From the NCBI RefSeq assembly GCF_900636545.1, contig NZ_LR134290.1:3534001-3598000 (forward strand): 64,000 nucleotides of DNA, written 5' to 3'. The translations under genes and the position numbers were made by a program. The notes below the pieces were generated by a model, which saw nothing but the letters and a program-made list of their open reading frames with translations, ran no database searches and was not told the origin of the DNA. Source of the stretch: Pseudomonas mendocina (GTDB lineage: Bacteria; Pseudomonadota; Gammaproteobacteria; Pseudomonadales; Pseudomonadaceae). Of the stretch, positions 1 to 7,142 are shown in pieces; positions within the stretch are counted from its first letter, which is position 1; each line of letters opens with the position of its first letter.

Positions 1-1
1 G

Positions 2-706
2 CGGTTCTGGGAACAACTGCGCCGGGGCGAATTCGTCGTCAACCGCTTCCGCCGCCTGGATAGCCACGGCCGCGACGTGTGGCTGGAGGCGTCCTACAAC
101 CCCATCACCGACGCCCACGACAAGCTGTACAAGGTGGTCAAGTTCGCCACGGTGATCACCGACCAGGTGCAGCGCGAGGAGGCCGTCGCCCAGGCTGCAG
201 GTATTGCTTTCGAGACCTCCAAGGGCACCGACGAAAGCGCGCGCAACGGCGCCTCGGTGGTGCAGCAGATGCTCGACGCCATGACCGAACTGGCCGCGCG
301 CATGCAGGAGGCTGCTCAGGGTATCGAAGCGCTGGACAAGCAATCGCAACTCATCGGCTCCATCGTCAAGAACATCAGCAGCATCGCCGACCAGACCAAC
401 CTGCTGGCCCTGAACGCGGCCATCGAGGCGGCGCGAGCGGGTGACCAGGGGCGTGGTTTCGCCGTAGTGGCCGACGAGGTTCGTCAGTTGGCGTCGCGCA
501 CCAGCGCGGCCACCGAGGAAATCACCTCGGTGGTCGGCCAGAACCAGCAACTGGCCGAACGCGCGGTGGAGATCATCGATCGCGGCAAGACCCAGGCCGA
601 GTTGGGCCTCGAACTGTCCGGCCAGGCTGGCCGGGTGATCGAGGAAATTCAGGATGGTGCGCGGCGCGTGGTCAAGGCGGTCGAGAGTTTCGCCACGCAG
701 TTGTAA
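2..706 (+). CDS. Methyl-accepting chemotaxis protein, PAS type, C-terminal part
   Basis: The reading frame is open from base 2, so the gene begins before the window. The visible part starts at the end of a PAS domain ([10 protein letters not shown], then [20 protein letters not shown]) and runs into a cytoplasmic signalling domain with the conserved hairpin tip [20 protein letters not shown]. No membrane segment is visible. The protein should act at the CheA/CheW array. It closely resembles the double-PAS chemoreceptor on the opposite strand 12.6 kb away, including the short FATQL ending, so the missing N-terminus is probably one or two PAS domains rather than a periplasmic sensor. A hairpin follows the stop. 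Identification as an MCP is firm; the ligand is unknown. Confidence 0.93.
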   Translation, partial: RFWEQLRRGEFVVNRFRRLDSHGRDVWLEASYNPITDAHDKLYKVVKFATVITDQVQREEAVAQAAGIAFETSKGTDESARNGASVVQQMLDAMTELAARMQEAAQGIEALDKQSQLIGSIVKNISSIADQTNLLALNAAIEAARAGDQGRGFAVVADEVRQLASRTSAATEEITSVVGQNQQLAERAVEIIDRGKTQAELGLELSGQAGRVIEEIQDGARRVVKAVESFATQL

Positions 707-711
707 CCCAG

Positions 712-739
712 GGGGCGTCGGTGCCTAAGGCACCGCCCC
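712..739 (+). terminator. Hairpin after the chemoreceptor gene
   Basis: CGGTGCC-taa-GGCACCG forms the upper stem, and flanking G and C runs can extend it. No U-run follows, so termination is inferred from position only. Confidence 0.5.
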
Positions 740-912
740 AGAACACGTCATCACACAACTCTATCTTCCATCTCTCCCCCTAATACCTGGCCAAAAGCCA
801 ATCCGTGCATATTCCCAATGCATTTGAATGCCACTATTTTCAATGTTGTCATACATCGTATAAGTTTCACGGGTCGCATCTGCGATCAACAAGAACAACA
901 AGGACCCTCACG

Positions 913-2004
913 ATGAATGACGAACAACGCCCCGACGGTTCACGCCGCCAATTTCTCAAGCAGTCGCTGGTCTATTCCGCTGCCGCCGCCAGCGCCGCCT
1001 CGCTGCTGCCGCAACTGGCCAATGCCACGCAGCCTCTCGACCTGCGCTACCCATCCGCTGCGGTCAAGCCGCTGGATGACAGCTTCCTGCAACTACGCCT
1101 GTTCAACGCCAGCGTGGAAAAACTCGCCGATGGCATCCGCTGGGCCGAAGGCCCTGTATGGTTCGGCGACGGTCGCTACCTGCTGGTCAGCGACATCCCC
1201 AACAACCGCATCATGCGCTGGGACGAAATCAGTCAGTCGCTGGCCGTCTACCGCCAGCCATCGAACTATGCCAACGGCCTGGTGCGCGACCGCCAGGGCC
1301 GGCTGATTGCCTGCGAGGGCTCGACCACACAGGATGTTGGCCGACGCATCACCCGCACCGAACACGACGGCAGCATCACCGTGCTGGCCGATACGTTTGA
1401 GGGCAAGCGCTTCAACTCGCCGAACGATCTGGTGGTCAAGCGCGACGGCTCGGTGTGGTTCACCGACCCGCCCTTCCAGACCGGCAACTTCTACGAGGGT
1501 TACAAGATCGAGCCGGAGCTGCCCCATGGCGTCTACCGCATCGACGGCGAAACGCAGCAGGTCACCCGAGTGATCGACGATCTGGCCGGCCCCAACGGCT
1601 TGTGCTTCTCGCCGGACGAGAAGACCCTGTACATCGTCGAGGGTCGTGCCAAGCCGCATCGCCTGGTGTGGGCTTATCAGGTAAACGACGACGGCAGCCT
1701 CGGGCAACGCCGCAAACACATCGAAGCCACCGACACCGGCGCGCTGGATGGGATCAAGTGCGACGAGTTCGGCAACCTGTGGTGCGGCTGGGGCAGCAAC
1801 GGTTCGGCCGAGAGCGATCCGGAAAAGCTCGATGGTGTGCGCGTGTTCAACCCGCAGGGCAAGGCCATCGGCCATATCGCACTGCCGGAGCGCTGCGCCA
1901 ACCTGTGCTTTGGCGGCGAGAAAGGTAATCGCCTGTTCATGGCCAGCAGCCATGGCATCTATTCCCTGTTCGTCAACGCACGCGGCGCCACCTTCATCAA
2001 CTAA
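913..2004 (+). CDS. Tat-exported SMP-30/gluconolactonase-family protein
   Basis: A predicted periplasmic six-bladed beta-propeller hydrolase of the SMP-30/gluconolactonase/LRE family, usually acting on sugar lactones or similar esters. The ATG at 913 follows an AAGGA ribosome site; the frame stays open upstream, but that stretch is not protein-like. The N-terminus carries a twin-arginine motif (SRRQFLKQS, residues 11-19), an Ala-rich h-region and a likely cleavage after LANA, so it should be exported folded. Family signatures in order are WAEGPVWFGDGRY, NSPNDLVVKRDGSVWFTDP, GPNGLCFSPDEKTLY and LDGIKCDEFGNLWCGWG, which contain the Glu, Asn and Asp metal ligands. The 363-residue length is normal for exported members. 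The substrate cannot be told from sequence. Confidence 0.9.
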   Translation: MNDEQRPDGSRRQFLKQSLVYSAAAASAASLLPQLANATQPLDLRYPSAAVKPLDDSFLQLRLFNASVEKLADGIRWAEGPVWFGDGRYLLVSDIPNNRIMRWDEISQSLAVYRQPSNYANGLVRDRQGRLIACEGSTTQDVGRRITRTEHDGSITVLADTFEGKRFNSPNDLVVKRDGSVWFTDPPFQTGNFYEGYKIEPELPHGVYRIDGETQQVTRVIDDLAGPNGLCFSPDEKTLYIVEGRAKPHRLVWAYQVNDDGSLGQRRKHIEATDTGALDGIKCDEFGNLWCGWGSNGSAESDPEKLDGVRVFNPQGKAIGHIALPERCANLCFGGEKGNRLFMASSHGIYSLFVNARGATFIN

Positions 2005-2012
2005 CCACTGCG

Positions 2013-2033
2013 CCACGGCCGCTCCGGCCGTGG
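2013..2033. terminator. GC hairpin after the SMP-30 gene
   Basis: A perfect 8-bp stem CCACGGCC/GGCCGTGG with a 5-base loop lies 9 bases after the stop. No U-run follows, so this is only a possible terminator. Confidence 0.45.
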
Positions 2034-2194
2034 CCTGCCGCGCCTTTCACAAGGCCTTGAGCGCTCTATTTAGGGCGTTTCAGCAAGCATCAGTGGCATC
2101 GATGTTCACCATCATGCCAATGAAGTTCTCTGAAAAAATCCAGTGCGTAACATCTGCTCCATACCCAACCACAACCCCGCTGGAGCAAAACACC

Positions 2195-2713
2195 ATGAAA
2201 CGCCAACTCGTCCTCAGCTTCGCTTTCTCCGTACTGGCAGCCAACGTATTCGCCGCGTCCTCTACCCAACCTGTCGTCGCCGAAGGTGGCTCTGATCGCC
2301 TGATCGAAAGCCGCATCGCCGAAGGTGGTTCCGACCGCCTGATCCAGAATCGCGTCGCTGAAGGTGGTTCCGATCGTCTGATTCAGAATCGCGTCGCCGA
2401 AGGTGGCTCCGACCGTCTGATTCAGAACCGCGTCGCCGAAGGTGGCTCCGACCGTCTGATTCAGAACCGCGTCGCCGAAGGTGGCTCTGATCGTCTGATT
2501 CAGAATCGCGTCGCTGAAGGTGGTTCCGATCGTCTGATTCAGAATCGCGTCGCTGAAGGTGGCTCTGATCGTCTGATTCAGAATCGCGTCGCTGAAGGTG
2601 GCTCCGACCGTCTGATTCAGAACCGCATCGCCGAAGGTGGCTCTGATCGTCTGATCCAGAACCGCGTCGCCGAAGGTGGCTCAGATCGTCTGATTCAGAA
2701 TCGCACCGCCTGA
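2195..2713 (+). CDS. Exported protein made of eleven 13-residue tandem repeats
   Basis: A 172-residue protein. Residues 1-20 or so are a typical Sec signal peptide (MKRQLVLSFAFSVLAANVFA), followed by a short linker. The rest is eleven uninterrupted copies of a 13-residue unit, consensus AEGGSDRLIQNRV, and the protein ends one residue after the last copy. The first copy has ESRI in place of QNRV, the ninth ends in I and the last in T. There are no cysteines, aromatic residues or recognisable domain in the mature part, whose charge pattern is E..D.R..R per repeat. The start follows a long non-coding leader, and a strong terminator follows, so it is a single-gene unit. I do not recognise a function. 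GGSD loosely recalls calcium-binding nonapeptides, but the period is 13, not 9. Confidence 0.88.
   Translation: MKRQLVLSFAFSVLAANVFAASSTQPVVAEGGSDRLIESRIAEGGSDRLIQNRVAEGGSDRLIQNRVAEGGSDRLIQNRVAEGGSDRLIQNRVAEGGSDRLIQNRVAEGGSDRLIQNRVAEGGSDRLIQNRVAEGGSDRLIQNRIAEGGSDRLIQNRVAEGGSDRLIQNRTA
2279..2707 (+). repeat. 39-bp tandem repeat, 11 copies, in frame
   Basis: Eleven 39-bp units encode the 13-residue repeats. Copies differ mainly at synonymous third positions (for example GGTTCC, GGCTCC or GGCTCT for Gly-Ser). This shows both recent homogenisation and selection on the protein sequence. The array spans 429 bp without interruption. Confidence 0.95.
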
Positions 2714-2772
2714 TTGGCCATTCACCCACTGATCGAGAACGTCGTATGACTCGATGGCAAGTGCAGCCCGAA

Positions 2773-2803
2773 AAGGCCGGCCTGATAAGCCGGCCTTGCT
2801 GTT
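2773..2803 (+). terminator. Rho-independent terminator of the repeat-protein gene
   Basis: A 9-bp perfect stem AAGGCCGGC/GCCGGCCTT with a 7-base loop, followed by GCTGTTT, 60 bases after the repeat-protein stop. Confidence 0.75.
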
Positions 2804-2927
2804 TGGGGCACTGAAAGGTCACCCGTACACAGCGCGAATGAATACCCCCGTGTCGCGCCCCGGCAACCAACCGCTGCCACCCCGCTCTATGGTGAAAGCT
2901 CTTTTTGACCGACACCGGAGCGCCAAA

Positions 2928-3275
2928 ATGGCCAACAAACCGATCACCGTTCTGCGCGATACCCAACCGATGCCCGTCGTCGATGCCTGCAAATGGGAGC
3001 GCATCGAAGGTGACCCGCACACCGTCAACCTCAACGCCTACACCTCCGACGACGGCAGCAAGATCATGGGAACCTGGATCTGCACCCCCGGCAAATGGCG
3101 TGTGGAATACGTGAAGTGGGAGTACTGCCACTTCCAGGAAGGTTACTGCATCATCACCCCGGACGGCATGGAGCCGATTCACCTCAAGGCTGGCGATATC
3201 TTCGTGGTCGAGCCTGGCATGAAAGGCACCTGGGAAGTGGTCGAGACCGTTCGCAAGTACTTCGTTTTCGCCTGA
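2928..3275 (+). CDS. Small cupin-fold protein (Cupin_3 / DUF861 type)
   Basis: A 115-residue cytoplasmic protein. The start at 2928 is the first ATG that gives a compact cupin. Its second half has the one-barrel pattern of the ureidoglycine-aminohydrolase-like cupins: GTWICTPGKWRV, then EYCHFQEGYCIITPDG, then LKAGDIFVVEPGMKGTWEV and a VRKYFVF ending. These proteins are usually stand-alone barrels, often near amino acid or opine genes, and mostly of unknown substrate. Here it sits alone between a terminator and a convergent membrane-protein gene. Fold assignment is good; no reaction is claimed. Confidence 0.85.
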   Translation: MANKPITVLRDTQPMPVVDACKWERIEGDPHTVNLNAYTSDDGSKIMGTWICTPGKWRVEYVKWEYCHFQEGYCIITPDGMEPIHLKAGDIFVVEPGMKGTWEVVETVRKYFVFA

Positions 3276-3294
3276 TCGCTGCCCCCTCATATCG

Positions 3295-3319
3295 GTGTGC
3301 GCCCTCTGCCGGCGCACAC
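3295..3319. terminator. Hairpin between convergent genes
   Basis: A 9-bp perfect stem GTGTGCGCC/GGCGCACAC with a 7-base loop lies between the cupin stop and the convergent DUF2798 stop. It could serve both directions. There is no clear U-run. Confidence 0.5.
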
Positions 3320-3396
3320 TCATGCGCCTCACTGGCGTTAGTCAAAGGCAGCACGCCCCGCCAAAGCTCCGAGTCTCCAGAGCTACCCAGGATGTC

Positions 3397-3666
3397 TCAG
3401 GGCGCCCTTACCGTCAGGCTCACCAGCTTGAGCACGATCGGTCGCACCAGCATCACGCAGACGAAAGCCACCGGCATCGCCAGGCTGTATGCACTCAGCA
3501 CCGCCTGTAGGTAACCCTCGCCAAGACCACGGTTTGCAGCCGTAATGACCAGCGACATGAGCATGGCCACGATGCCTGACATGAAAAAGGCAAAGGCCAC
3601 AGGCATGGCGCGCGCAGGCAATTTCCAGCTGCGCGTGACACCTGGCGCGAGGTCGAGATCGGACAT
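3397..3666 (-). CDS. DUF2798-like two-helix membrane protein
   Basis: An 89-residue inner-membrane protein with a short hydrophilic N-terminus, a charged KLPARAMP segment and two hydrophobic helices (about residues 22-43 and 53-78). The KLPAR start followed by two helices matches my memory of the DUF2798 family, which has no assigned function. It is transcribed divergently from the neighbouring LysR regulator across about 100 bp that contain a clear dyad, so LysR control is plausible but inferred. The ATG at 3666 is the only sensible start. Confidence 0.75.
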   Translation of the reverse strand: MSDLDLAPGVTRSWKLPARAMPVAFAFFMSGIVAMLMSLVITAANRGLGEGYLQAVLSAYSLAMPVAFVCVMLVRPIVLKLVSLTVRAP

Positions 3667-3739
3667 GTTCAGTTTTCCTGTTCGATGAAAGTGCCGGCAC
3701 TCTAGCGATGAAGGCGATTGCGACGGTAGAGGGCGGAAG

Positions 3740-3766
3740 GTAAGTTGAGTATCAAGCTTAACTTAC
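3740..3766. promoter_or_regulatory. Dyad in the lysR/DUF2798 divergent promoter
   Basis: GTAAGTTGAG and CTTAACTTAC form 10-bp arms with one mismatch, separated by 7 bases, ending 2 bases before the lysR ATG at 3769. The placement suggests an autoregulatory operator. It also argues that the TTG at 3745, which lies inside the dyad, is not the true start. Confidence 0.6.
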
Positions 3767-3768
3767 GA

Positions 3769-4746
3769 ATGGACATCCAATTGGAAAGCAAAAGCACGGA
3801 CACCCTGCGCGGCCTGGAGAGTTTCGTGAAGGCCGTCGAGAGCGGCAGCATCGCTGCTGGCGCACGCTTGCTGGGTATCAGCGCAGCGGCAGCGAGCCAG
3901 AACATTGCCCGCCTGGAGCAGAGCCTGGGGCTGCGCCTGCTCACCCGCACCACCCGCAGCCTGGCACTGACCGACGCCGGCGCGCTGTACTTCGAGCGCG
4001 TGCAAGCGGTGCTTCAGGAGCTGGAGCTGGCCCGCGCCGCCGTCGCCGATCTGCAGGACGAACCGCGCGGCCAGTTGCGCATCGCCGCCAGCGCCGCATT
4101 CGGCCGTCACGTACTGGCCCCGCTGATCCCCGGTTTCATGGCGCAGCACCCGCGCATCCGCTGCGAACTGCTGACGACCGACGCCGTGGTCGATCACATC
4201 CAGGAGGGTGTCGACCTCAGTATCCACATCGCCCAGCAGTTGCAGGACGGCCTGGTGGCCAGGCGCATCGCCACCGCGCAGACACGCTTCTGCGCGGCGC
4301 CAGCCTACCTGCAACGTGCCGGACGCCCCAGCGAGCCCGAACAACTGCGCGACCACGACTGCCTGCTGTTTCGCTTCGCCACCGACGGACGCTTCCTGCG
4401 CTGGGGCTTCGTTCGCGAAGGCGTGCATTTCGATGCCCAGGTCAGGGTTGGCATGAGCAGCAACGACATCGATGCCCTCGCCCAATGCGCCGCGGCAGGC
4501 GGAGGTATCACCCGGCTGGCGTCCTTCGTTGCCGATCCCTACCTGGCCCGCGGCGAGCTGGTCGAACTGTTCTCCTCGGCCACGCCCACCCATGGCCGGG
4601 CCACCAGCGCACCGCTAGACTACTACCTGTGCGTGCGTGATCGCTACGAGCTGACGCCCAAGGTGCGGCTGTTCATGGATTATCTGCAGCACGCCCTGCC
4701 CGCCAATTTGCAACCTTTTGCCGAAGCGCCCTGGCATGGCGTCTGA
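3769..4746 (+). CDS. LysR-family transcriptional regulator
   Basis: A 325-residue DNA-binding regulator of the LTTR family, CrgA/DsdC-like in layout. Residues about 12-70 form the winged helix-turn-helix (LESFVKAVESGSIAAGARLL, then AASQNIARLEQSLG and LLTRTTRSLALTDAG). Residues about 95-305 form the periplasmic-binding-like effector domain. I chose the ATG at 3769 over the upstream TTG because the TTG lies inside the intergenic dyad. The gene is divergent from the DUF2798 membrane protein, its likeliest target besides itself. The inducer is unknown. Confidence 0.92.
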   Translation: MDIQLESKSTDTLRGLESFVKAVESGSIAAGARLLGISAAAASQNIARLEQSLGLRLLTRTTRSLALTDAGALYFERVQAVLQELELARAAVADLQDEPRGQLRIAASAAFGRHVLAPLIPGFMAQHPRIRCELLTTDAVVDHIQEGVDLSIHIAQQLQDGLVARRIATAQTRFCAAPAYLQRAGRPSEPEQLRDHDCLLFRFATDGRFLRWGFVREGVHFDAQVRVGMSSNDIDALAQCAAAGGGITRLASFVADPYLARGELVELFSSATPTHGRATSAPLDYYLCVRDRYELTPKVRLFMDYLQHALPANLQPFAEAPWHGV

Positions 4747-4859
4747 AGCGGCTTGAAAGCGCGGGAACCTGGCCTATTGAAAACGGTCTGTGCTGCTCCG
4801 CCGACCCGGCGGTTTCCCACTCACGGATGGCTCAAAAGGCCCTTCAGCAAGGAATCATC

Positions 4860-5315
4860 ATGAACCGACTCAAGCTGCCGTTGTTCACCCTCGCCTGCGC
4901 CACCACGCCCGAGGCACTGAAACCCTACCCTGCAGCCGAGGCAGGCTACAGCCGCCATGTGATCGAGCTGCCGGCGCAAGCCAACGAAGCCGAATACAAG
5001 GTGGAAATCATCGCCGGCAAGACGCTGGAGGTGGACTGCAACCAGCAACGTCTGGGTGGCCAGTGGCAGGAAAAGACCGTGGAAGGCTGGGGCTACAGCT
5101 ACTACGAACTGGGCCAGGTAGGTCCGGCGGTGAGCACACTGATGGCCTGCCCGGACGGCAGCCGCAAGCAGGCATTCGTGCGCGTTGGCGGCGAGCCGCA
5201 CCTGGTGCGTTACAACAGCAAGCTGCCACTGGTGATCTACGCGCCGGACGATATCGAAGTGCGCTATCGCCTGTGGTCGGCCTTGGGCCAGAGCAGCGTG
5301 GCGCCGCGCCAGTAG
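4860..5315 (+). CDS. eco: Ecotin, periplasmic serine-protease inhibitor
   Basis: A dimeric periplasmic inhibitor of trypsin-fold serine proteases. The 151-residue product has the family start LKPYPAAEAGYSRHVIELPA, the reactive-site loop VSTLMACPDG with Met as P1 as in E. coli, the RYNSKLPLVIYAPDD segment and the two conserved cysteines (LEVDC and LMAC) that tie down the loop. The ATG at 4860 has an AAGGA site; another in-frame ATG at 4827 lacks one. The signal peptide is odd: only about a dozen residues (MNRLKLPLFTLACA) separate Met from mature-like sequence, so export may be weak or the leader partly deleted. The gene stands alone. Confidence 0.93.
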   Translation: MNRLKLPLFTLACATTPEALKPYPAAEAGYSRHVIELPAQANEAEYKVEIIAGKTLEVDCNQQRLGGQWQEKTVEGWGYSYYELGQVGPAVSTLMACPDGSRKQAFVRVGGEPHLVRYNSKLPLVIYAPDDIEVRYRLWSALGQSSVAPRQ

Positions 5316-5329
5316 CGTCGGGCTCTGCC

Positions 5330-5353
5330 GCACCGGCCATGGATGGCCGGTGC
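5330..5353 (+). terminator. Hairpin after ecotin
   Basis: GCACCGGCCAT and ATGGCCGGTGC form an 11-bp inverted repeat with a minimal loop, 14 bases after the stop. No U-run follows. Confidence 0.5.
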
Positions 5354-5499
5354 TTCGCGGCACTTGCCCGAGAGCGGGGTACGGGGAAAAAAGCTCTAGC
5401 AAGCGGCTGCGAGACTGGATGCGATGGCCGGCGCGGCTATGCTCAAAGAGCACCTTCTCACCGAGCGCCAGAGCTGCGCCCGTATCTATCGGAGCCAAC

Positions 5500-6321
5500 A
5501 TGGATATCGAAAGTCTCTTTGCCCAGCTGCACACCCTGCCCAGCATTCCGAAGGTCGCGCAGGAGCTGATCCAACAGTTCGACAACCCCTCCTCCAACCT
5601 GGAAAGCGTGGCGCGCAATATCGAGCGCGACCCGGTCATCGCTGCCAAGGTATTGCGCCTGGCCAACTCGCCGCGCTTTCGTGGTTCCCGCGAAGCGGTC
5701 AGCGTCGAGGACGCCGCCATGCGCCTGGGCATCAATACCCTGCGAACGCTGGTGCTGGCGTCGGCCATGACGGGCGCGTTCAAGCCCGATACCGGCTTCG
5801 ACCTCAAGGGTTTCTGGATTCGCAGCTTCCGCGTCGCCAGTATCTCCCGCTGCCTGGCCAAGCAGATGAAGCTGGACACCGACGCGGCTTTCACCTGCGG
5901 CATGATGCACAACATCGGCGAACTGCTGATCCAGACTGGCGCACCGGATTTCGCCCGGCGCATGAACCGCCACCCGAGACGCGAGGCCGCAGCCCACGCT
6001 GCCGAGGAAACCCTGCAACTGGGCTTCGGCTACCCGGAGGTGGGTGCCGAACTGGCGAGGCGCTGGCAATTGCCTATGCTGATCCAGCACGCGATTGCCT
6101 TCCAGGCTCGTCCAACCCAGGCGCCCGGTGACAATCGCTATGCACGCCTGGTCGCCCAGTCGGTGACCGTGGCGGAGTGCGTCGAGCTGGACGGTGTCAG
6201 CGAGCAGGCCAAGCAGAGCCTGGAAGGCCCGCTGTTCGAAGAAGTCGACCTGGACAAGCTGTTCGAAGCCCTGCCGGCGGTACTGGAGGCGGACAAGGCA
6301 TTTGCCGAGTTGCTCGGCTAA
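5500..6321 (+). CDS. HDOD-domain protein
   Basis: A 273-residue soluble protein made almost wholly of an HDOD domain, a degenerate HD-like fold used in signalling output (for example in GGDEF-linked or chemotaxis-linked proteins) and thought to act by protein contact rather than hydrolysis. Signatures are LPSIPKVAQELIQQF near residue 13, DPVIAAKVLRLANS near 47, AAMRLGINTLRTLVLASAM and FTCGMMHNIGELLI. The ATG at 5500 has GGAG upstream. It fits the signalling-rich neighbourhood of chemoreceptors and GGDEF proteins. The partner is unknown. Confidence 0.9.
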   Translation: MDIESLFAQLHTLPSIPKVAQELIQQFDNPSSNLESVARNIERDPVIAAKVLRLANSPRFRGSREAVSVEDAAMRLGINTLRTLVLASAMTGAFKPDTGFDLKGFWIRSFRVASISRCLAKQMKLDTDAAFTCGMMHNIGELLIQTGAPDFARRMNRHPRREAAAHAAEETLQLGFGYPEVGAELARRWQLPMLIQHAIAFQARPTQAPGDNRYARLVAQSVTVAECVELDGVSEQAKQSLEGPLFEEVDLDKLFEALPAVLEADKAFAELLG

Positions 6322-6407
6322 CCCCAGCACATTCCCATCGCGAAAACTGCTGCAAGCGGCTGGCTGAAGGATCGGGCTTCAGTCAGCCGGTGCAGGCAAG
6401 GATGGCA

Positions 6408-7052
6408 TCAGCGCATGCAGCACTGCTTGTACTTCTTGCCACTGCCGCAGGTACAGGGATCGTTGCGGCCGACCTTGGCCTCCTCGCGGCGTACCGGCAG
6501 CAGCGGGTCCAGATTCTGTTGCCAGTACTCGTAGAGTTCGACGGCGGCCGGCTCGATCATCGCCGTGCTGGCGTCATATTCCGCGTCGGACATGGCCTTG
6601 AGCGTCTCGGTACCGCTTTCGTCGCCGTGCAGGGTGATCAACGCCAGAGCTGCCGCCACCGAATCGGGCAGCGGCTCTTCCAGCCAACCAGCCACCGCAG
6701 CGCCACGCAGGTAACCGGCGCACCATTCGGAAACGATCAGTTTCTCGCCCTTGCCGTTGCCATCGGCGAGGAAGATCGCCTCATAGTCGTCCGGCTCTTC
6801 GCTGAGCATGTAGGTGGCCTCGCTCATCAGCTCCACCGCCAGCTTCATGAAGCGCTCGCCATCCTTGTCGCTCGGCCATTGCGGTGGCTGGTCGGCCCAG
6901 ATCGCCGCATACCAGACGGCAGGCGCGACCTGGCGCGGCGCGGAGACGATGGCGGCGAAATAGCCGTCCAGCTCGCTGGCAGAGAGGATCGAGTCATCGT
7001 TGCCGTACTTGAGCAGCCACTGATCGAGCTTCTCCAAGCCTCTGTTGTCCAT
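6408..7052 (-). CDS. UPF0149/YecA-family protein with C-terminal SEC-C motif
   Basis: A 214-residue cytoplasmic protein. The N-terminal two thirds is the helical YecA/UPF0149 domain ([25 protein letters not shown]). The last 20 residues are a zinc-binding SEC-C motif ([18 protein letters not shown]) with Cys-X-Cys and Cys-Cys, as at the C-terminus of SecA. Such proteins are suspected SecA or ribosome partners, but roles are not settled. I prefer the ATG at 7052 to the GTG at 7058, because GAGAGG lies 7 bases upstream of the ATG. It is downstream of leuA on the same strand but separated by a hairpin. Confidence 0.88.
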   Translation of the reverse strand: MDNRGLEKLDQWLLKYGNDDSILSASELDGYFAAIVSAPRQVAPAVWYAAIWADQPPQWPSDKDGERFMKLAVELMSEATYMLSEEPDDYEAIFLADGNGKGEKLIVSEWCAGYLRGAAVAGWLEEPLPDSVAAALALITLHGDESGTETLKAMSDAEYDASTAMIEPAAVELYEYWQQNLDPLLPVRREEAKVGRNDPCTCGSGKKYKQCCMR

Positions 7053-7112
7053 CGCCACGCCTCTCGCTGAAAAAAGGGCGCTACTGTCCCACAGTTGACC
7101 GCCGCGAAACAG

Positions 7113-7133
7113 CCTGACCGCCAGGCGGTCAGG
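7113..7133 (-). terminator. Terminator after leuA
   Basis: A perfect 10-bp stem CCTGACCGCC/GGCGGTCAGG lies just after the leuA stop and is followed on the minus strand by CTGTTT. It probably separates leuA from the YecA gene. Confidence 0.65.
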
Positions 7134-7142
7134 CCTTCCCTC

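Noticed and set aside
1093..2016. A 307-codon minus-strand frame opposite the SMP-30 gene
   Set aside because: It is a GC-rich antisense shadow with no ribosome site and no recognisable protein features.
2279..2707. CRISPR-like array
   Set aside because: The 39-bp units are contiguous with no spacers and remain in frame as protein.
2279..2707. RTX calcium-binding repeats
   Set aside because: GGSD recalls GGxGxD, but the period is 13 residues, the second Gly and Asp positions are missing, and there is no secretion signal of the type 1 kind.
2262..3332. A 356-codon frame on the minus strand across the tandem repeats
   Set aside because: It is the antisense of the repeat array and the cupin gene. 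It has low-complexity Arg/Ser/His sequence, no ribosome site, and the plus-strand genes explain the region fully.
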